This document shows positions 33,233-44,155 of a DNA stretch of 64,000 nt, in pieces. How positions within the stretch are numbered: position 1 is the stretch's first letter; each line of letters begins with the position of its first letter. A program made the position numbers and the translations under genes. Where the stretch lies: assembly GCA_030247855.1 (NCBI GenBank), contig JAPDRN010000029.1, positions 124,001 to 188,000 of the forward strand, written 5' to 3'. The notes below the pieces were generated by a model. It saw nothing but the letters and a program-made list of their open reading frames with translations, was not told where the DNA came from and ran no database searches. The DNA comes from Knufia peltigerae. Its lineage: Eukaryota > Ascomycota > Eurotiomycetes > Chaetothyriales > Trichomeriaceae.

Positions 33233-34958
33233 ATGGAAACAGCAAGCCAAAACGACAACGCCGCTGAGATCAGAGTCAACGGCCTTCGAGTGAAAGGGGT
33301 CAGCTCATCGCACGGGGTTTCACGATTTCTAGGAATTCCATATGCGAGAGTTGTTCAGAGATTCCATCCAGCTCAAAGTGTCGACCTTGCTTCACTGGGA
33401 TCTGAATTTGATGCTATAAGATTCGCACCTCGTTGTCCACAGTCGTGGAATCATGGCCCTCAGCGCCGTAAACACCTTTACCAAGGAATCCCACTCTCGT
33501 CCAGTGATCCAGTGTCAGAGGTGAACTGCCTCAACTTGAATGTCTACACTCCAGAGCAAGCGGCATCGAACAACCAAAAGCTCCCGGTTCTCGTCTGGAT
33601 TCATGGCGGTGGATGGGTTTTTGGCGACGGAGGATCCGAGTACGGTAAGTTCAATCGTCCAAGCTCTCTCCCGTCACGCTCGATTGTTGATCGAAGATAG
33701 ACGGCAGCTTCCTGGTTCAAGAGGCTTCAAGAATCGGCAAACCTTTTGTTTTTGTGACGCTAAACTACCGACTGGGTTATTATGGCTTTCTCACTTCTCG
33801 TGAATTGAAGATGGAAGCGGAGGCAAATAACCAAGAGTATTACCCGAACCTCGGCCTTTATGATCAGCGTCTTGCACTGCAATGGGTGGGCTGTTTCCCT
33901 CGAACTATGATGGCTCTGCTGATTCATGAGCTCAGGTTCAAAACAACATTTCATACTTTGGGGGAGACCCTCAGGAGGTTACCATTGCAGGTCAATCTGC
34001 CGGCGCATGGTCAGCATTAAGCCACCTTGTCACTGATGTTCCGCTATGCAAGCGGGGTTTCATCATGTCAGCGACAGTCATCTCCTTCGCCACGGAGGAC
34101 GAGAACCAAGAGATGTTCGACAAACTGGTCAAAAGGGCAGGTATCTCTCATGGTGCCACATATCAGGAAAAATTGGCAACTCTTAGAAGCTTGAGCGATG
34201 ACCAGATGACAGAATGGCTGGATGGTGCAGTCTTGATCCGTCCCTCCTGGGATCCCAAATGGTTTTCCCGCTTCGATGGGCCGTCCCGGCTTGACCAAGT
34301 AAAATGTTTTCCTGACTGGGTCAATGGCCTTGTCATCGGCTCGACGAGGGACGAAACAGCAAATATCAAGCCATTCTGGCAGCCATTCTCAGCAGAAACA
34401 ATCGTCAACGCTGTCAAGTCAGTCGTCCTGGACCAGGATATTTGCGACGAACTTCTGCAAACCTACAGCATGTCGTCTGCGACACAGGAACAAGTCTTGC
34501 AAGGTCTCCTCGATTTGACCACCGAGAGCTTCTTTGGATTATTTCCACAGGCTCTGGGTGAAATGCGCGCTCCCATATCCGTCTACCGATTCGAGCAGCA
34601 AGACACATTCGATGAGAGCATTTACAAAGGTCAATCGTATCATTGCCTAGATCTGCCTTTCCTCTGCCGATTGCCTGCAGTAGCTGGTCCTCGCGTGAAT
34701 GCGAGCATGAAGGCTACGTCTCAAATCTTGACTGAGAGTGTTGCGATGTTAGTCAGTGGTGAGCTGCCATGGGAGCCCTTCCACGTTTTGCAGAAAGTGA
34801 TGGTGATTAATGGCCACGATTCTGGGTTGAAGCAATGGCCTGACAATGAACGATGGAGACGGTTTTTCACAACGCCAGATCGTTCTAGAGTTCTGGTGGA
34901 TACAGGTCGTCTACTGATGACCTATGATTTGAATGGACTGACTCAGGAACGCAAATAG
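33233..34958 (+). CDS. Intracellular type-B carboxylesterase
   Basis: Exons are 33233-33644, 33701-33885 and 33936-34958, giving 539 residues. There is no signal peptide, so the protein is probably cytosolic, unlike the secreted esterase at 13494. The alpha/beta-hydrolase core shows RFLGIPYA, CLNLNVYTP, the oxyanion segment WIHGGGW, LNYRLGYYGF, LQWVQNNISYFGGD and the nucleophile elbow IAGQSAGAWS (GxSxG). The histidine is probably in SYHCLDLPF, a common C-terminal context. It would hydrolyse esters or lactones and is a natural partner for the nearby Baeyer-Villiger enzyme. That link is inference from position. Confidence 0.88.
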
Positions 34959-35603
34959 AAATCAGGTATTTTTGGATCTAGATTTTCTGAATGCAACAAC
35001 TGATTGAGAATGCCGGGAGGCGAGCAAATCTTCTGACCCCTGACAAAGCTATCACTGTGCCGTTGGGAGGACCCAGTGACGGTCTTCGCCTGTCTTTTCT
35101 GTTTGCCCAGAACCCAAGCCTTGGAGACGGGTCGTACGGAGTACGGAGTACATCTCAATGCTGTCCGTTTCCCTTGATCCAATTTGATGGCATCTCCACA
35201 GGTCAATCCAATTTGTCGGGCCCCATCTCTTGGCTTCTGCTGTGACTAACACCTCGTTTATGTCACCAAATGATTCCTAGGTAGACATGCCGCTTGTACC
35301 AAGGCTATGGATCCTCTCTGGTATTTCCATTCACGCACAATCTTTGGATATCTCCCACAACTACTCATGCGTCCCAAAGATCCTTGCGACATGACTTACG
35401 TGTGTCCTTCCCCAGATATGGACTTCTTAGGGCAGTAAGCGGAGAATTGCATGGGATCTGGAGTACCTCCACATGGCGCAGCATGTTTTCCGTGGCCAGA
35501 ATTTGTATATAATGCGCTAGGCGCAAGCACTTGACAATCTCGTCCCCGAAAAAGTGCTAGATCAGCATCATCAGTGTCAGTAGCAGAAACAACAACGACC
35601 GCA
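34959..35603. other. Intergenic between carboxylesterase and MFS gene
   Basis: This contains the promoter of the MFS gene starting at 35604. A short direct repeat CGGAGTACGGAGTAC lies at about 35137-35151. No gene is seen. Confidence 0.5.
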
Positions 35604-37453
35604 ATGGCGCATACTACCGATGAAACAATCGAAGTCTCGTCTTCCAAATTCGACCTGAAGCACACTGAAGAACAACACGCCGAAGTCGAGGACGACGCTT
35701 TGCTCAGTGGCAAAGATGCCCGAATCAAGGTCATCAAGAGGAAGACGGACCTTCGAATATGTGGCCTCCTTGGACTTCTTTATACCATGGCCGCGATCGA
35801 CCGTGTGAACTTGGGCGTATGTCAACCAAATGCCCAATTTGCTCTCCAGTGATGCTGACCATCTAATCAGAATGCGTATAGCTCCTTGCTGGGTCCTTGA
35901 ATGTCACAGCTTCTAACTGATGTGCAGAGTGGTCGCTGGCATGGGTACAGACCTCAATCTCCAGGGGAATGCATACGTAGGGTTTCTTCCCATTTCGCAC
36001 CCATCTCCAATCTCAGACATGACTAATGTTAATACGGTCTAGACCTTACTCATTCTTGTGTTCTTTCCATTCTACATTGCCTTTCAACCACCAATGATTG
36101 CCATTGCGAGAAAGATCCGCCCCCGACGCTTCATTACGTTCATCGTCGTTGCCTGGGGCATCGTGACGACCTGTCACGGAGTTGTCTCAACCTGGCGCCA
36201 AATGCTCGCGCTCCGTTGTCTGTTGGGTATCCTCGAGGCCGGGTATTTTTCCACAGCGGCCTATCTGGTTAGCACCTGGTACACCAGACGTATGAGAAGC
36301 TCCCAACCACTCTGCTTTTTGGATTGCTGACAAAATGCTCAGGAGAGGTGGCGAAGCGCAACTCCTCGTTCTACTTGTTTGGTAGCATGCTGGGTGGATT
36401 TGGCGGCATCCTAGCCTATGGGGTAAGTCAAAGAGAAAGGCTATTTCCATTCTACAGTTGCTGACAAAATTTCAGCTCCAACAAATGGACGGGGTCGATG
36501 GCAAGGAAGGCTGGAGATGGATCTTCATCATGGAGGGGATCATCACCATCGTCCTTGGAATCCCGGCATATTTTATCCTCGTTGACTTTCCAGAGGAGGC
36601 GCCAAAGTCGTGGAAGTTCATCAACGAAGAACAAGCTCAGCTCGTGGTCACCAGAATCAACCTGGATCGCCGAGATGTCATCACACCTCCGTTCAACCTC
36701 AAGCATTACCTGAGCCATGCCAAGGATTGGAAGATCTGGTTCTTCGCCATCAACTTCTGCATGACCTCAGTCGTCAACTATTCCGCCGCTTATTTCTTGC
36801 CGATTGTGCTCCGGAATGAGCTCGGCTTCTCTGTTGCTGCTGCTCAGTGTCTCAATGCCCCTGTATGTCTGTCTCGATCTGCCTCCGGGTACCCATACTG
36901 ACTGTGCGTGCGAGTGTTACGTCTTCGCAATCATCCTCGGTGTCACGGAAGGCTTCCTCTCAGACAGGTGGAATCTGCGAGCGCCTTTCTTCCTACTAAA
37001 CTGTGCGCTTGAGATTCTCGGTGTTTGTCTGCTCGGCTTCGCCAAACCCAGCGGGGTGCGATATTTTGGTGCCTTCTTCATCATCGGCCCTGCTTTCTCG
37101 AATATTCCCTTCTCCCTCACCTATCAAGCCAACAACATTCTCGGACAGTGGAAGCGCGCTTTTTGCTCGGCCACGATCGTTGGAGCCGGTGGTATCGGAG
37201 GTATCATTGGATCATTGGTCTTCAGATCCCAGGACGCTCCAGCATACCGGTACGTGAAATCTGAAATCGCCGGGAGAAATTTGCCAATACTGACAATTGT
37301 AACAGTCCCGGGCTTTACGCGTGTCTTGTGGCTGTGGCGCTATGTATTGTATCCATGTGCACGACGACCGTGTATTTCGTTTCAGCAAACAAGAAGGCGG
37401 ACAGAGGCGAGAAGATCATCGAGGGTGATCCGCAGTTCCGCTATACATATTGA
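35604..37453 (+). CDS. MFS transporter, anion:cation symporter (Dal5/Tna1-like)
   Basis: Eight exons: 35604-35816, 35871-35875, 35928-35976, 36043-36289, 36343-36422, 36476-36862, 36915-37249 and 37306-37453, giving 487 residues. The 5-base second exon is required to keep frame and supplies the conserved NA after DRVNLG. The family pattern is clear: two-Arg/Lys N-terminal segment, AAIDRVNLGNA, RCLLGILEAGYFSTAAYLVSTWYTR, WRWIFIMEGI, ILVDFPEEA and the conserved end PQFRYTY. These carriers import carboxylates, nicotinate, allantoate or similar acids. It lies between the esterase and an SKL-ending hydratase, fitting uptake of an organic acid. Confidence 0.9.
35871..35875 (+). other. Five-base micro-exon of the MFS gene
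   Basis: The bases AATGC are flanked by a TCAG acceptor and a GTATAG donor. Without them the downstream frame is wrong; with them the conserved DR-x-NLGNA motif is complete. Confidence 0.65.
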
Positions 37454-38150
37454 ACAGGGGATAGAGTGGCCAGCACTGGCATGAACATTAATTTTACACC
37501 TGTCTCTCAATGCTTGTCAAGTAGTCTTGTAGCTCCGTTTCTGTGTTTGTGTATTTGCTCATACTAGATATGGCAGGCTGGCAGACCAAGCTTCCTCATA
37601 GGTGTATGCTTGCTACGAAGACTCAGCTTCTGCAAGCCTGTCCCGCTTAGAGCTGCCTAGTGTCGCCTACCTCGACACTACCTAGCCTGAGCTCAAAAGA
37701 AAAGAGTGGTTGGAGCTTCCCAAATGTCAAGTTGCTCAAAGTAGATTTCTTTGAGGCCGATGCGATGGCGGAGGCGGAGGCGGAGGCGGGTAACACAGTA
37801 ACCCTGGTTCGAGGCGGGAGGCGGGCCGGACGACTGCTCATCGCACCACCGACACACCAGTTACGTTGCCGCAGGAGGAATAGAGTGTCCCTTATGATGT
37901 GTGCTGCGAAGCCCGATAACATGGGATGTACCTTGGACATACCTTGGGCTTGCACTTCTGGTCGCCGAGACTTCACGGCATACTACAAAATGACTGCTCT
38001 GCAGCCAGTCGACTAGTTTTCAACACTTGGAAGACAGCTGCTGTCGGAAACCCGCATTCCACACAAACGCCGCTAATATACATTGTCCGCAAGAATCTCA
38101 CTCATCAATCTCATACTTCATATGCCACTGCAAGTAACTAGATCCTCATC
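37454..38150. other. Intergenic with GGCGGAGGC triplet run
   Basis: This lies upstream of the SKL-ending hydratase. A perfect run of (GGCGGA)-type units lies at 37767-37790 and another GGCGGGAGGCGGG at 37813-37825. Both are candidate Zn2Cys6 target clusters. Confidence 0.5.
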
Positions 38151-39104
38151 ATGCAGTACACCAACATCAACGTCAGCGTCTCGAACAAAATTGGCACGAT
38201 CAAATTGAATCGACCAAAGTCTCTCAATGCATTGTGTGGCGAGATGACCATGGAGTTGGTAGTGGCTCTGAGGGAACTCAATGAAAATCCAGACACCATA
38301 ATCACTGTGATCACTGGAGAGGGCCGATTCGTTGGTGCTCCCTTACCTCCAAGCTACAAGCTCTGTTTTGTCTTTTCCTGACTGGCTGAATAGTTCTCCT
38401 CCGGTGCCGATGTCAATGAAGTTGTCCCACCACCGGCCATGCCGACTGCGGCCCATAAAAAGGTCGCAGTCATTGCTGGCTATGCTCCAGTGTTGGAACT
38501 GCTTCGAAGTATGGTCGATCATACCAAAGTCCTTGTCGTTGCATTGAACGGACCTGCTGTTGGCGGTGCTGTCGGTTGGCTTCTCGGAGTCGGTACGTGA
38601 CTTTCCGTAGACCTTGGAAAAGTGATCTCCCACAAACGACTCTCACTGACGCTTTATGGCATAGCTGATACTGTCCTGGCATCTGAGACCTGTTGGATCC
38701 ACGCACCATTCTCGGAACTCGGGCTTGTCCCTGAATTCGGATCGGCGGTGAACTTTGCACAGTCGATGGGCGTGCATAGAGCCAATGATCTGATGATTTT
38801 TGGCAACAAAATGACCGCTCAAGAATTGCAATCGTGTGGCTTCGTGAGCCGAGTTTTTCCTGCAAAGTCCTTTCACCACGATGTCGAAAATTACCTTAGA
38901 AATCAACTAAAGGTCAATTCTGGCAAGAGTATGATGGAGGCAAAGAGTTTGATGAATGCATCGGTGAGGGATTCCCGGTTGGTTTCTATCATGACTTCAA
39001 TGGATGCTTTGGCGGAGAGAATGGTTGAAGGCGAACCATATGATAGGTTTGCCGAGCAAAGAAGAAAGATAAGGGGAAAGCAACAGGGAGTCAGCAAGCT
39101 ATAA
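38151..39104 (+). CDS. Enoyl-CoA hydratase/isomerase, peroxisomal (SKL end)
   Basis: Exons are 38151-38330, 38394-38592 and 38665-39104, giving 272 residues. The first intron donor (GTTGGT) is weak but gives the needed RFFSSGADV joint. The crotonase core shows IKLNRPKSLNAL, FSSGADVNEV (oxyanion hole), ALNGPAVGGAVG, and FSELGLVPEFGSA with a catalytic-position glutamate. The first conserved Glu/Asp after GGAVG is not obvious, as in peroxisomal delta3,delta2-enoyl-CoA isomerases, so isomerase is a good alternative. It ends in SKL, the strongest PTS1. It probably works with the hydratase at 17559 and the ligase at 19358. Confidence 0.9.
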
Positions 39105-39379
39105 CAGAATCGTCGCACAGTGCATGTAGAGGACTGAATCAAATCGTAACTTGGTTGAGGCAACGCCTGAAACAACTCAAAAGAGATTATTTACAAGCGC
39201 CTAGCTGTCTGATGTACACTCAAGCTCGTGTCGCATATTTATTGAATGGTATTCCTTCGCATTGACATCAGTGCCTGCGTGTGACAAGAGTTTGTCCTCC
39301 TCAAGAACGCGTTAATCATGAAATTGCCCTTCATCGTGCCTGCAATTGTCATTCAGTAAAGCATAAGTTCAGACAGTCG

Positions 39380-40828
39380 CTACAAAGTCTTCCACCGCAA
39401 GCATCGACGAAAAATCACTCCAAAGCCTACTCGGCGGTGACACTGAACAGATCTCGGACCATTCTCCACTGGATGATGCAGCTCCTCTTGTCCCAGTTTC
39501 CACCCACGCAACAGTGTCATGCAAATTGCCGCGGCGATATAAACAAATCCTGTAAACAATTGCGTGCCAATATAACTTCCAGTGTTGGTGAAAATCTCCA
39601 AGGCAATCGGCTCACTAAAAGTCGATGGCAAAACCATACTGAGCCACATGAGGCTTAATCCAGCGGCTGTATCCCTCAAACCAAGAACCTCCGCCATCAG
39701 TGGTCCAGACGTCGCCCAGAAGTTTCCAGCAACTAGGCCTTCTATAATAGCGAAGAAAATCAAGACTCCGTAGTTCTTAGAGAAAGTCCAGATGACCAGG
39801 GGGAAGAGACCTGCAAGAAACGTCATGGATGCCGCCATATTCATTCGTCCCGTTGTGTCGCTAAAGTAGCCGATCAGCGGTCTTCCAATGGCTTGACCTA
39901 GATTGAACAAAGCGCTGACGGATGCAGCCTGAGAGGAGTTTAGCCCGATCACGTTGGCGTAGTTTGCAAGCGTGAAAATCAGCACAAAATATCCAAGCAT
40001 GGTGAAACCGCTCCAGCCGATCAGGAGACAGTATTCCACCCGCTTGAACAGCGAAACCTGGAAGGCAGATTGATTTGACCCGATTGCTTTGTTACGATCC
40101 TTAATGAGAATGATACAAGTGGTGTTGACGACAAATCCCATGATTCCAAAGGTTCTGAAAGTCCAATTGAGTCCCAGATTTCTGATCATGGCGCCGGCGG
40201 CGAGTGAGTAGACTGCACCACCTGCGGCTGCACCACAAAGTGAAATGCCACTCGCGAGCGAACGGCGCCGAGTGAACCACTGTGGAACAACAGCAGCAGT
40301 TGGGATAAAGAGCAGGCCCAGTCCCATCCCAAACAGGACGCCCTGTGTCAGAAACAGGTGCCAGATATGTGTTGCAAAGCTCGCACAAACGAAGCTCGCA
40401 GCCTCGAGTACCGCCCCGCAGAACATCGTCTTTCTGATCCCGATCTTTCCGACGGCCATCGTGGCTATTGGCGAAACCAGCAACAGGAATGCTATGCTCA
40501 GCGACCCAACAAAAGCATAAACGAGAGGTGAGCCTCCAGGGAAAACGTCGTTCTTCAAGTAATAGGCAAGGAAGACGGCGTAAGCCGAGTTGAATCCCCA
40601 AGAATGGGCGTTGATGACAGCAGCGGCGGTGGCGCAAACCCATCCGTAGCCGCCATCAGGTGCTGGTTCGATAGGAACTTGTGGAATAATATTGACCTCA
40701 TTATCCGTTGTACCTGGAATCTCAGATTCCTTCTTTTCCGGCTGCATGCTCTCGTTTCGTATGCAGACTGGACCTTGTCCCTTTTCATCAGCGGCAGGAA
40801 CATTCTGTATGTGCTTGTTTTGGGACAT
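39380..40828 (-). CDS. MFS transporter, monocarboxylate-porter type
   Basis: A single exon of 482 residues with about 12 membrane spans. The start of the membrane domain, APDGGYGWVCATAA, is the hallmark of the monocarboxylate transporter subfamily. GRPLIGYFSDTTGRMN in the loop after the eighth span and the GISLCGAAAGGAVY span also fit. It would carry short carboxylic acids or related metabolites. The C-terminal tail after LRGWKLGQ looks unusual, so a small unrecognised 3' intron is possible. It is divergent from the MFS gene at 41598 across a CGG-rich interval. Confidence 0.88.
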   Translation of the reverse strand: MSQNKHIQNVPAADEKGQGPVCIRNESMQPEKKESEIPGTTDNEVNIIPQVPIEPAPDGGYGWVCATAAAVINAHSWGFNSAYAVFLAYYLKNDVFPGGSPLVYAFVGSLSIAFLLLVSPIATMAVGKIGIRKTMFCGAVLEAASFVCASFATHIWHLFLTQGVLFGMGLGLLFIPTAAVVPQWFTRRRSLASGISLCGAAAGGAVYSLAAGAMIRNLGLNWTFRTFGIMGFVVNTTCIILIKDRNKAIGSNQSAFQVSLFKRVEYCLLIGWSGFTMLGYFVLIFTLANYANVIGLNSSQAASVSALFNLGQAIGRPLIGYFSDTTGRMNMAASMTFLAGLFPLVIWTFSKNYGVLIFFAIIEGLVAGNFWATSGPLMAEVLGLRDTAAGLSLMWLSMVLPSTFSEPIALEIFTNTGSYIGTQLFTGFVYIAAAICMTLLRGWKLGQEELHHPVENGPRSVQCHRRVGFGVIFRRCLRWKTL

Positions 40829-41597
40829 GAAAGCATCGGGCTCAAGTGGTCAGGCAGAAAGGTCTTTGAATGAGATGTGCAAGGAGGAATTATGCGCTTT
40901 CGATGCTTGAACAGTCCATGACTCTCGATCTAGGAGCAGAGTCGAAGGCAGATTAAGGGTATTTTCAGATGTAGAATCATCCTGGGCCTGCGAGATGTTA
41001 TCTTGAGTTCCCAGTTTTGCGGGTACCATCAGCGTGCTTCTGGTGTGTTGTCCTAATCTACTCCCGTGTTCAACCCGTTCTTTAGCGGCGGCGGCGGCCA
41101 TCCGCCTTCCCTCCGCCTGCCGAGACCATATGGCCTCAACTCTACTCGCCCTGGTGTACAGCTTATTACCCCGGGTTATACCCCGCCCGCCCTCGCACTT
41201 GTTCGTACCACAAAAGTACTAGATATGGGGATTGCGGGTAAAGGGTAGAGAAGGCGGAGGCAAAGGCGGGATTCGCCAATGCAGCGGTGGACAATCGGGG
41301 TTGTAGGGTCTCATTGAAGTTTTTGCTTAGCGTGTCCCAGGTCTGCAATCCATCTAGGCGAGCTACACTATACTAATTGACAGCGGGTTACAGACCTCTG
41401 TCGTGGATCATGCCTTGTACTGTGCATCGTCTAGCTTCGGAGTCGCTTATAAGAATATGTTGAAGACCGGCCTTTGACCGTTATCCAATGCTACTTTCCC
41501 TTCTCGTCCATTCTATTCTCATCGAACAAGTTGCTTACCTTAGACAGTGGATTGAAGCAGCCGTAGACCTGAAAATCTTTCTAGAAGATTCTGTTCC
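40829..41597. promoter_or_regulatory. Divergent promoter region between two MFS genes, CGG-rich
   Basis: GCGGCGGCGGCGGCC lies at 41085-41099, CCGCC-type units continue to 41126, and AAGGCGGAGGCAAAGGCGGG lies at 41251-41270. No coding exon is recognised. Confidence 0.5.
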
Positions 41598-43622
41598 ATG
41601 GCAGGCGACGACTCGAAGGCTCCCAAGCCTGAGGAGATTGAACACCAACAACATGACGCTATCCGTCAGCATGAACTCCGTGATGCCGAAGCACTGCGTG
41701 CCATCCATCCAGAAATCCCATTGGAAGAAGTCCTGGAGTCTCACACAGAACTAGACTCTAAGCGTGTGAAGAGGATTATCCGAAAACTTGACTTCAGGTT
41801 GATATCTATTCTTGGGCTGGTCTATGTCTGGGCTTTTATTGACCGTGGTAATCTGGGGAATGTAAGGATGCCCTTACACAAGCGTCTGACAGATCCTTCT
41901 AGAATCCACCTCACGTTCCCGGGTGAGAGCTGCTTAGCTGACATCCTTGATAGGCCAATATTGCTGGGATGAGTGATGATCTTGATACAAACGTTGGCCA
42001 TCGCTATTCCATACTTACGATGATCTTCTTCATTGGTTACATCTTGGTCGATATTCCATCCACATATATTACCCGCAGAATTGGACCGGCTATTTGGATT
42101 GGTTCGATCTGTATCGCATGGAGTGCTGTCACCATCGGCCAGGGCTTTGTCAAATCATGGGGAGCACTAGCAGTATGTCGCATTCTGCTTGGCTTCATGG
42201 AGGGTGGTCTTGTTCCAGGTACGTTTGTTCATTTTCAAGCCTGACTCTTCTCGAAAACGCTTTAAACGCACCGACTACTTCTTCTGACGGTCTCCAGGTG
42301 CTGTATACCTCTTGTCTGCGTGGTACACTCGATGGGAGATTGGATCCCGGATCGCCGCCTTCTACGTTGTCGGCGTCGTATCGGGCGGTATTTCTGGCTT
42401 ATTGGCGTATGGAATCGAGAAGATGGAGGGAACGGCTGGAATTCGCGGCTGGCGGTACGTCCTATCTTTGCCAGAATCTTTCATGCTTCTCGGACAGCCT
42501 TTGACCGTGCTGCTAGCTGGATATTCATTATTGAGGGTGCTATTTCCGCAGGCGTGGGCCTGTTGTGCTACGTGTTGATTGTTGACTTTCCAGAAAAGGG
42601 TAACTATATATTTACACCCTTCTCCAATCTACATAGACTGACTCACATGAACCCAGCGGCGAGAAAGAACTGGTTGGCAAGGCTGTTTGGACTACAGGCG
42701 TTCCTCACCCCGGAAGAGGTAGCCATCGTTTTAGCTCGCATCGAGCATGATCGTGGTGATGCTGTTGAGGAGGAGAAATTGACTCGAAAGCTTTTCTTTA
42801 CTTACCTCCAGGACTGGAAAGTGTGGGAGTTCCCACTGTATCTAATGCTCAACGTAAGGAACCTTCCGACCTTGACAATAGTAACAAACAGTCACTGAGC
42901 GTCCCACACAGAACACAGCACTTTACGCATTCGCCTACTTCCTTCCTGTAATCTTGAAGGACGGCTTCGGTTATTCAACAGCCAAAACACAAATCATGAC
43001 ATTTCCTCCTTACGTTGTCGGGGGTGTGGTACGTGTTTCAACTCAGGGCACTAACAAACTGAGACAAACATTTTACTGACCTCTCTTCGTTTTATTTCGG
43101 CAGTACATGGTGTTTTGCGCATGGCTAGGGGATAAACTCAGAACTCGCGGTCCTATTATGGTCGTTAACAGTGCGATTTTCATCGTCGGGATTGTAATGT
43201 AGGTACATCAACTCTCTTGAGGTCACGCCAGATGTTGCTCACACCACTTGAACAGGATCGGATGGTGCACCAATACCAATGCGCGATACGCAGGTACTTT
43301 CATCGGCCAGATCGGAATGACTGGAAACATCCCAAACATCTGGGCATATGCACAGAATAATCTGATCGGTCAAAAGAAAAAGGGCCTCTGCCTAGCAATG
43401 ATAACCATGGCTGGAGCCATGGGCGGGATTATCGCAGGCAATGCATTCCGCGCCCAGGATAAACCAGGGTACCGTACGGGCCTTGGAGTGAGTATTGCCT
43501 TCAACATACTCACCGCTATGCTGTTGATCAAGAACTTCTTCATTTTCGGTCGAGCAAACCGCAAGGTGGACCGCGGTGAGCTTGTAATAATGGGTCAGCC
43601 AGGCTTTAAATATACGCTCTAA
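41598..43622 (+). CDS. MFS transporter, anion:cation symporter (Dal5/Tna1-like)
   Basis: Eight exons: 41598-41861, 41954-42218, 42298-42454, 42517-42599, 42657-42853, 42912-43028, 43104-43198 and 43256-43622, giving 514 residues. It is the same family as the carrier at 35604 but clearly diverged: FIDRGNLGNANIAGMSDDL, RILLGFMEGGLVPGAVYLLSAWYTR, RWIFIIEGA, LIVDFPEKA and the end QPGFKYTL. The seventh exon ends AT and borrows G to form a methionine codon, avoiding an apparent in-frame TAG at 43199-43201. It probably imports an organic acid or vitamin-like anion. Members with this pattern include pantothenate and nicotinate carriers; substrate is unknown. Confidence 0.9.
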
Positions 43623-44155
43623 GAAGGTGTAGCCTTGTACTTCGAGGACATAGATTCCAGTCTACACAGTCATGTGTACCAAAGAATCGGCGGAAGGCTA
43701 CTCGATAAGCAAAAAGAAAACACCTGTTCGCAGAAGCCATTGTGAACTGTGTAGAGTTGTTTCGAAGGTAACCATCGCCTATCGTAATCGGCTACGGTAA
43801 GTGAAACCAGGGCTGTTAAAAGTTAATGAACCTCATTCTACCCGTGTCCACCTCGGCTCGATATTCGCAAGTTACACTTCAGGGTCTCTTTCGTACCACA
43901 TCTTATACGCTCAAGAAAAGGCCACGATTCGATCTTTCCGTCTCTAGGATTCTAGGAGAGTGTTGTATGAGGCTGTCGTATCATCCGCGATGCGGGTCAG
44001 GTCTTTCGTGGAATGATTGCCGGTATTATTGTCGTACACACTCCGCCATAGTAGGGCTGTACTGGCGATTCGGGTAATTCTTAACTTCAGGTGTGGCGCT
44101 GGACACAAAAAGTCCCAAAACCTGAGGTCCTGAGCCGCCGACCCTTGCGGCCACG
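43623..44155. other. Intergenic, convergent 3' flanks
   Basis: The MFS gene and the D-lactate dehydrogenase end toward each other. One copy of a roughly 38-base dispersed repeat lies at 43772-43809. Confidence 0.5.
43772..43809 (+). repeat. Dispersed repeat, copy 1
   Basis: This matches 52355-52392 with only a few mismatches. The core TCGCCTATCGTAATCGGCTA is identical in both. Both copies lie downstream of MFS genes in non-coding DNA. No terminal inverted repeats or open frame were found beside it. Confidence 0.6.

Noticed and set aside
43199..43201. Apparent in-frame TAG suggesting a broken MFS gene
   Set aside because: A GTAGGT donor overlaps the stop; splicing at 43198 to 43256 restores GIVMIGWCTN, so the gene is intact.
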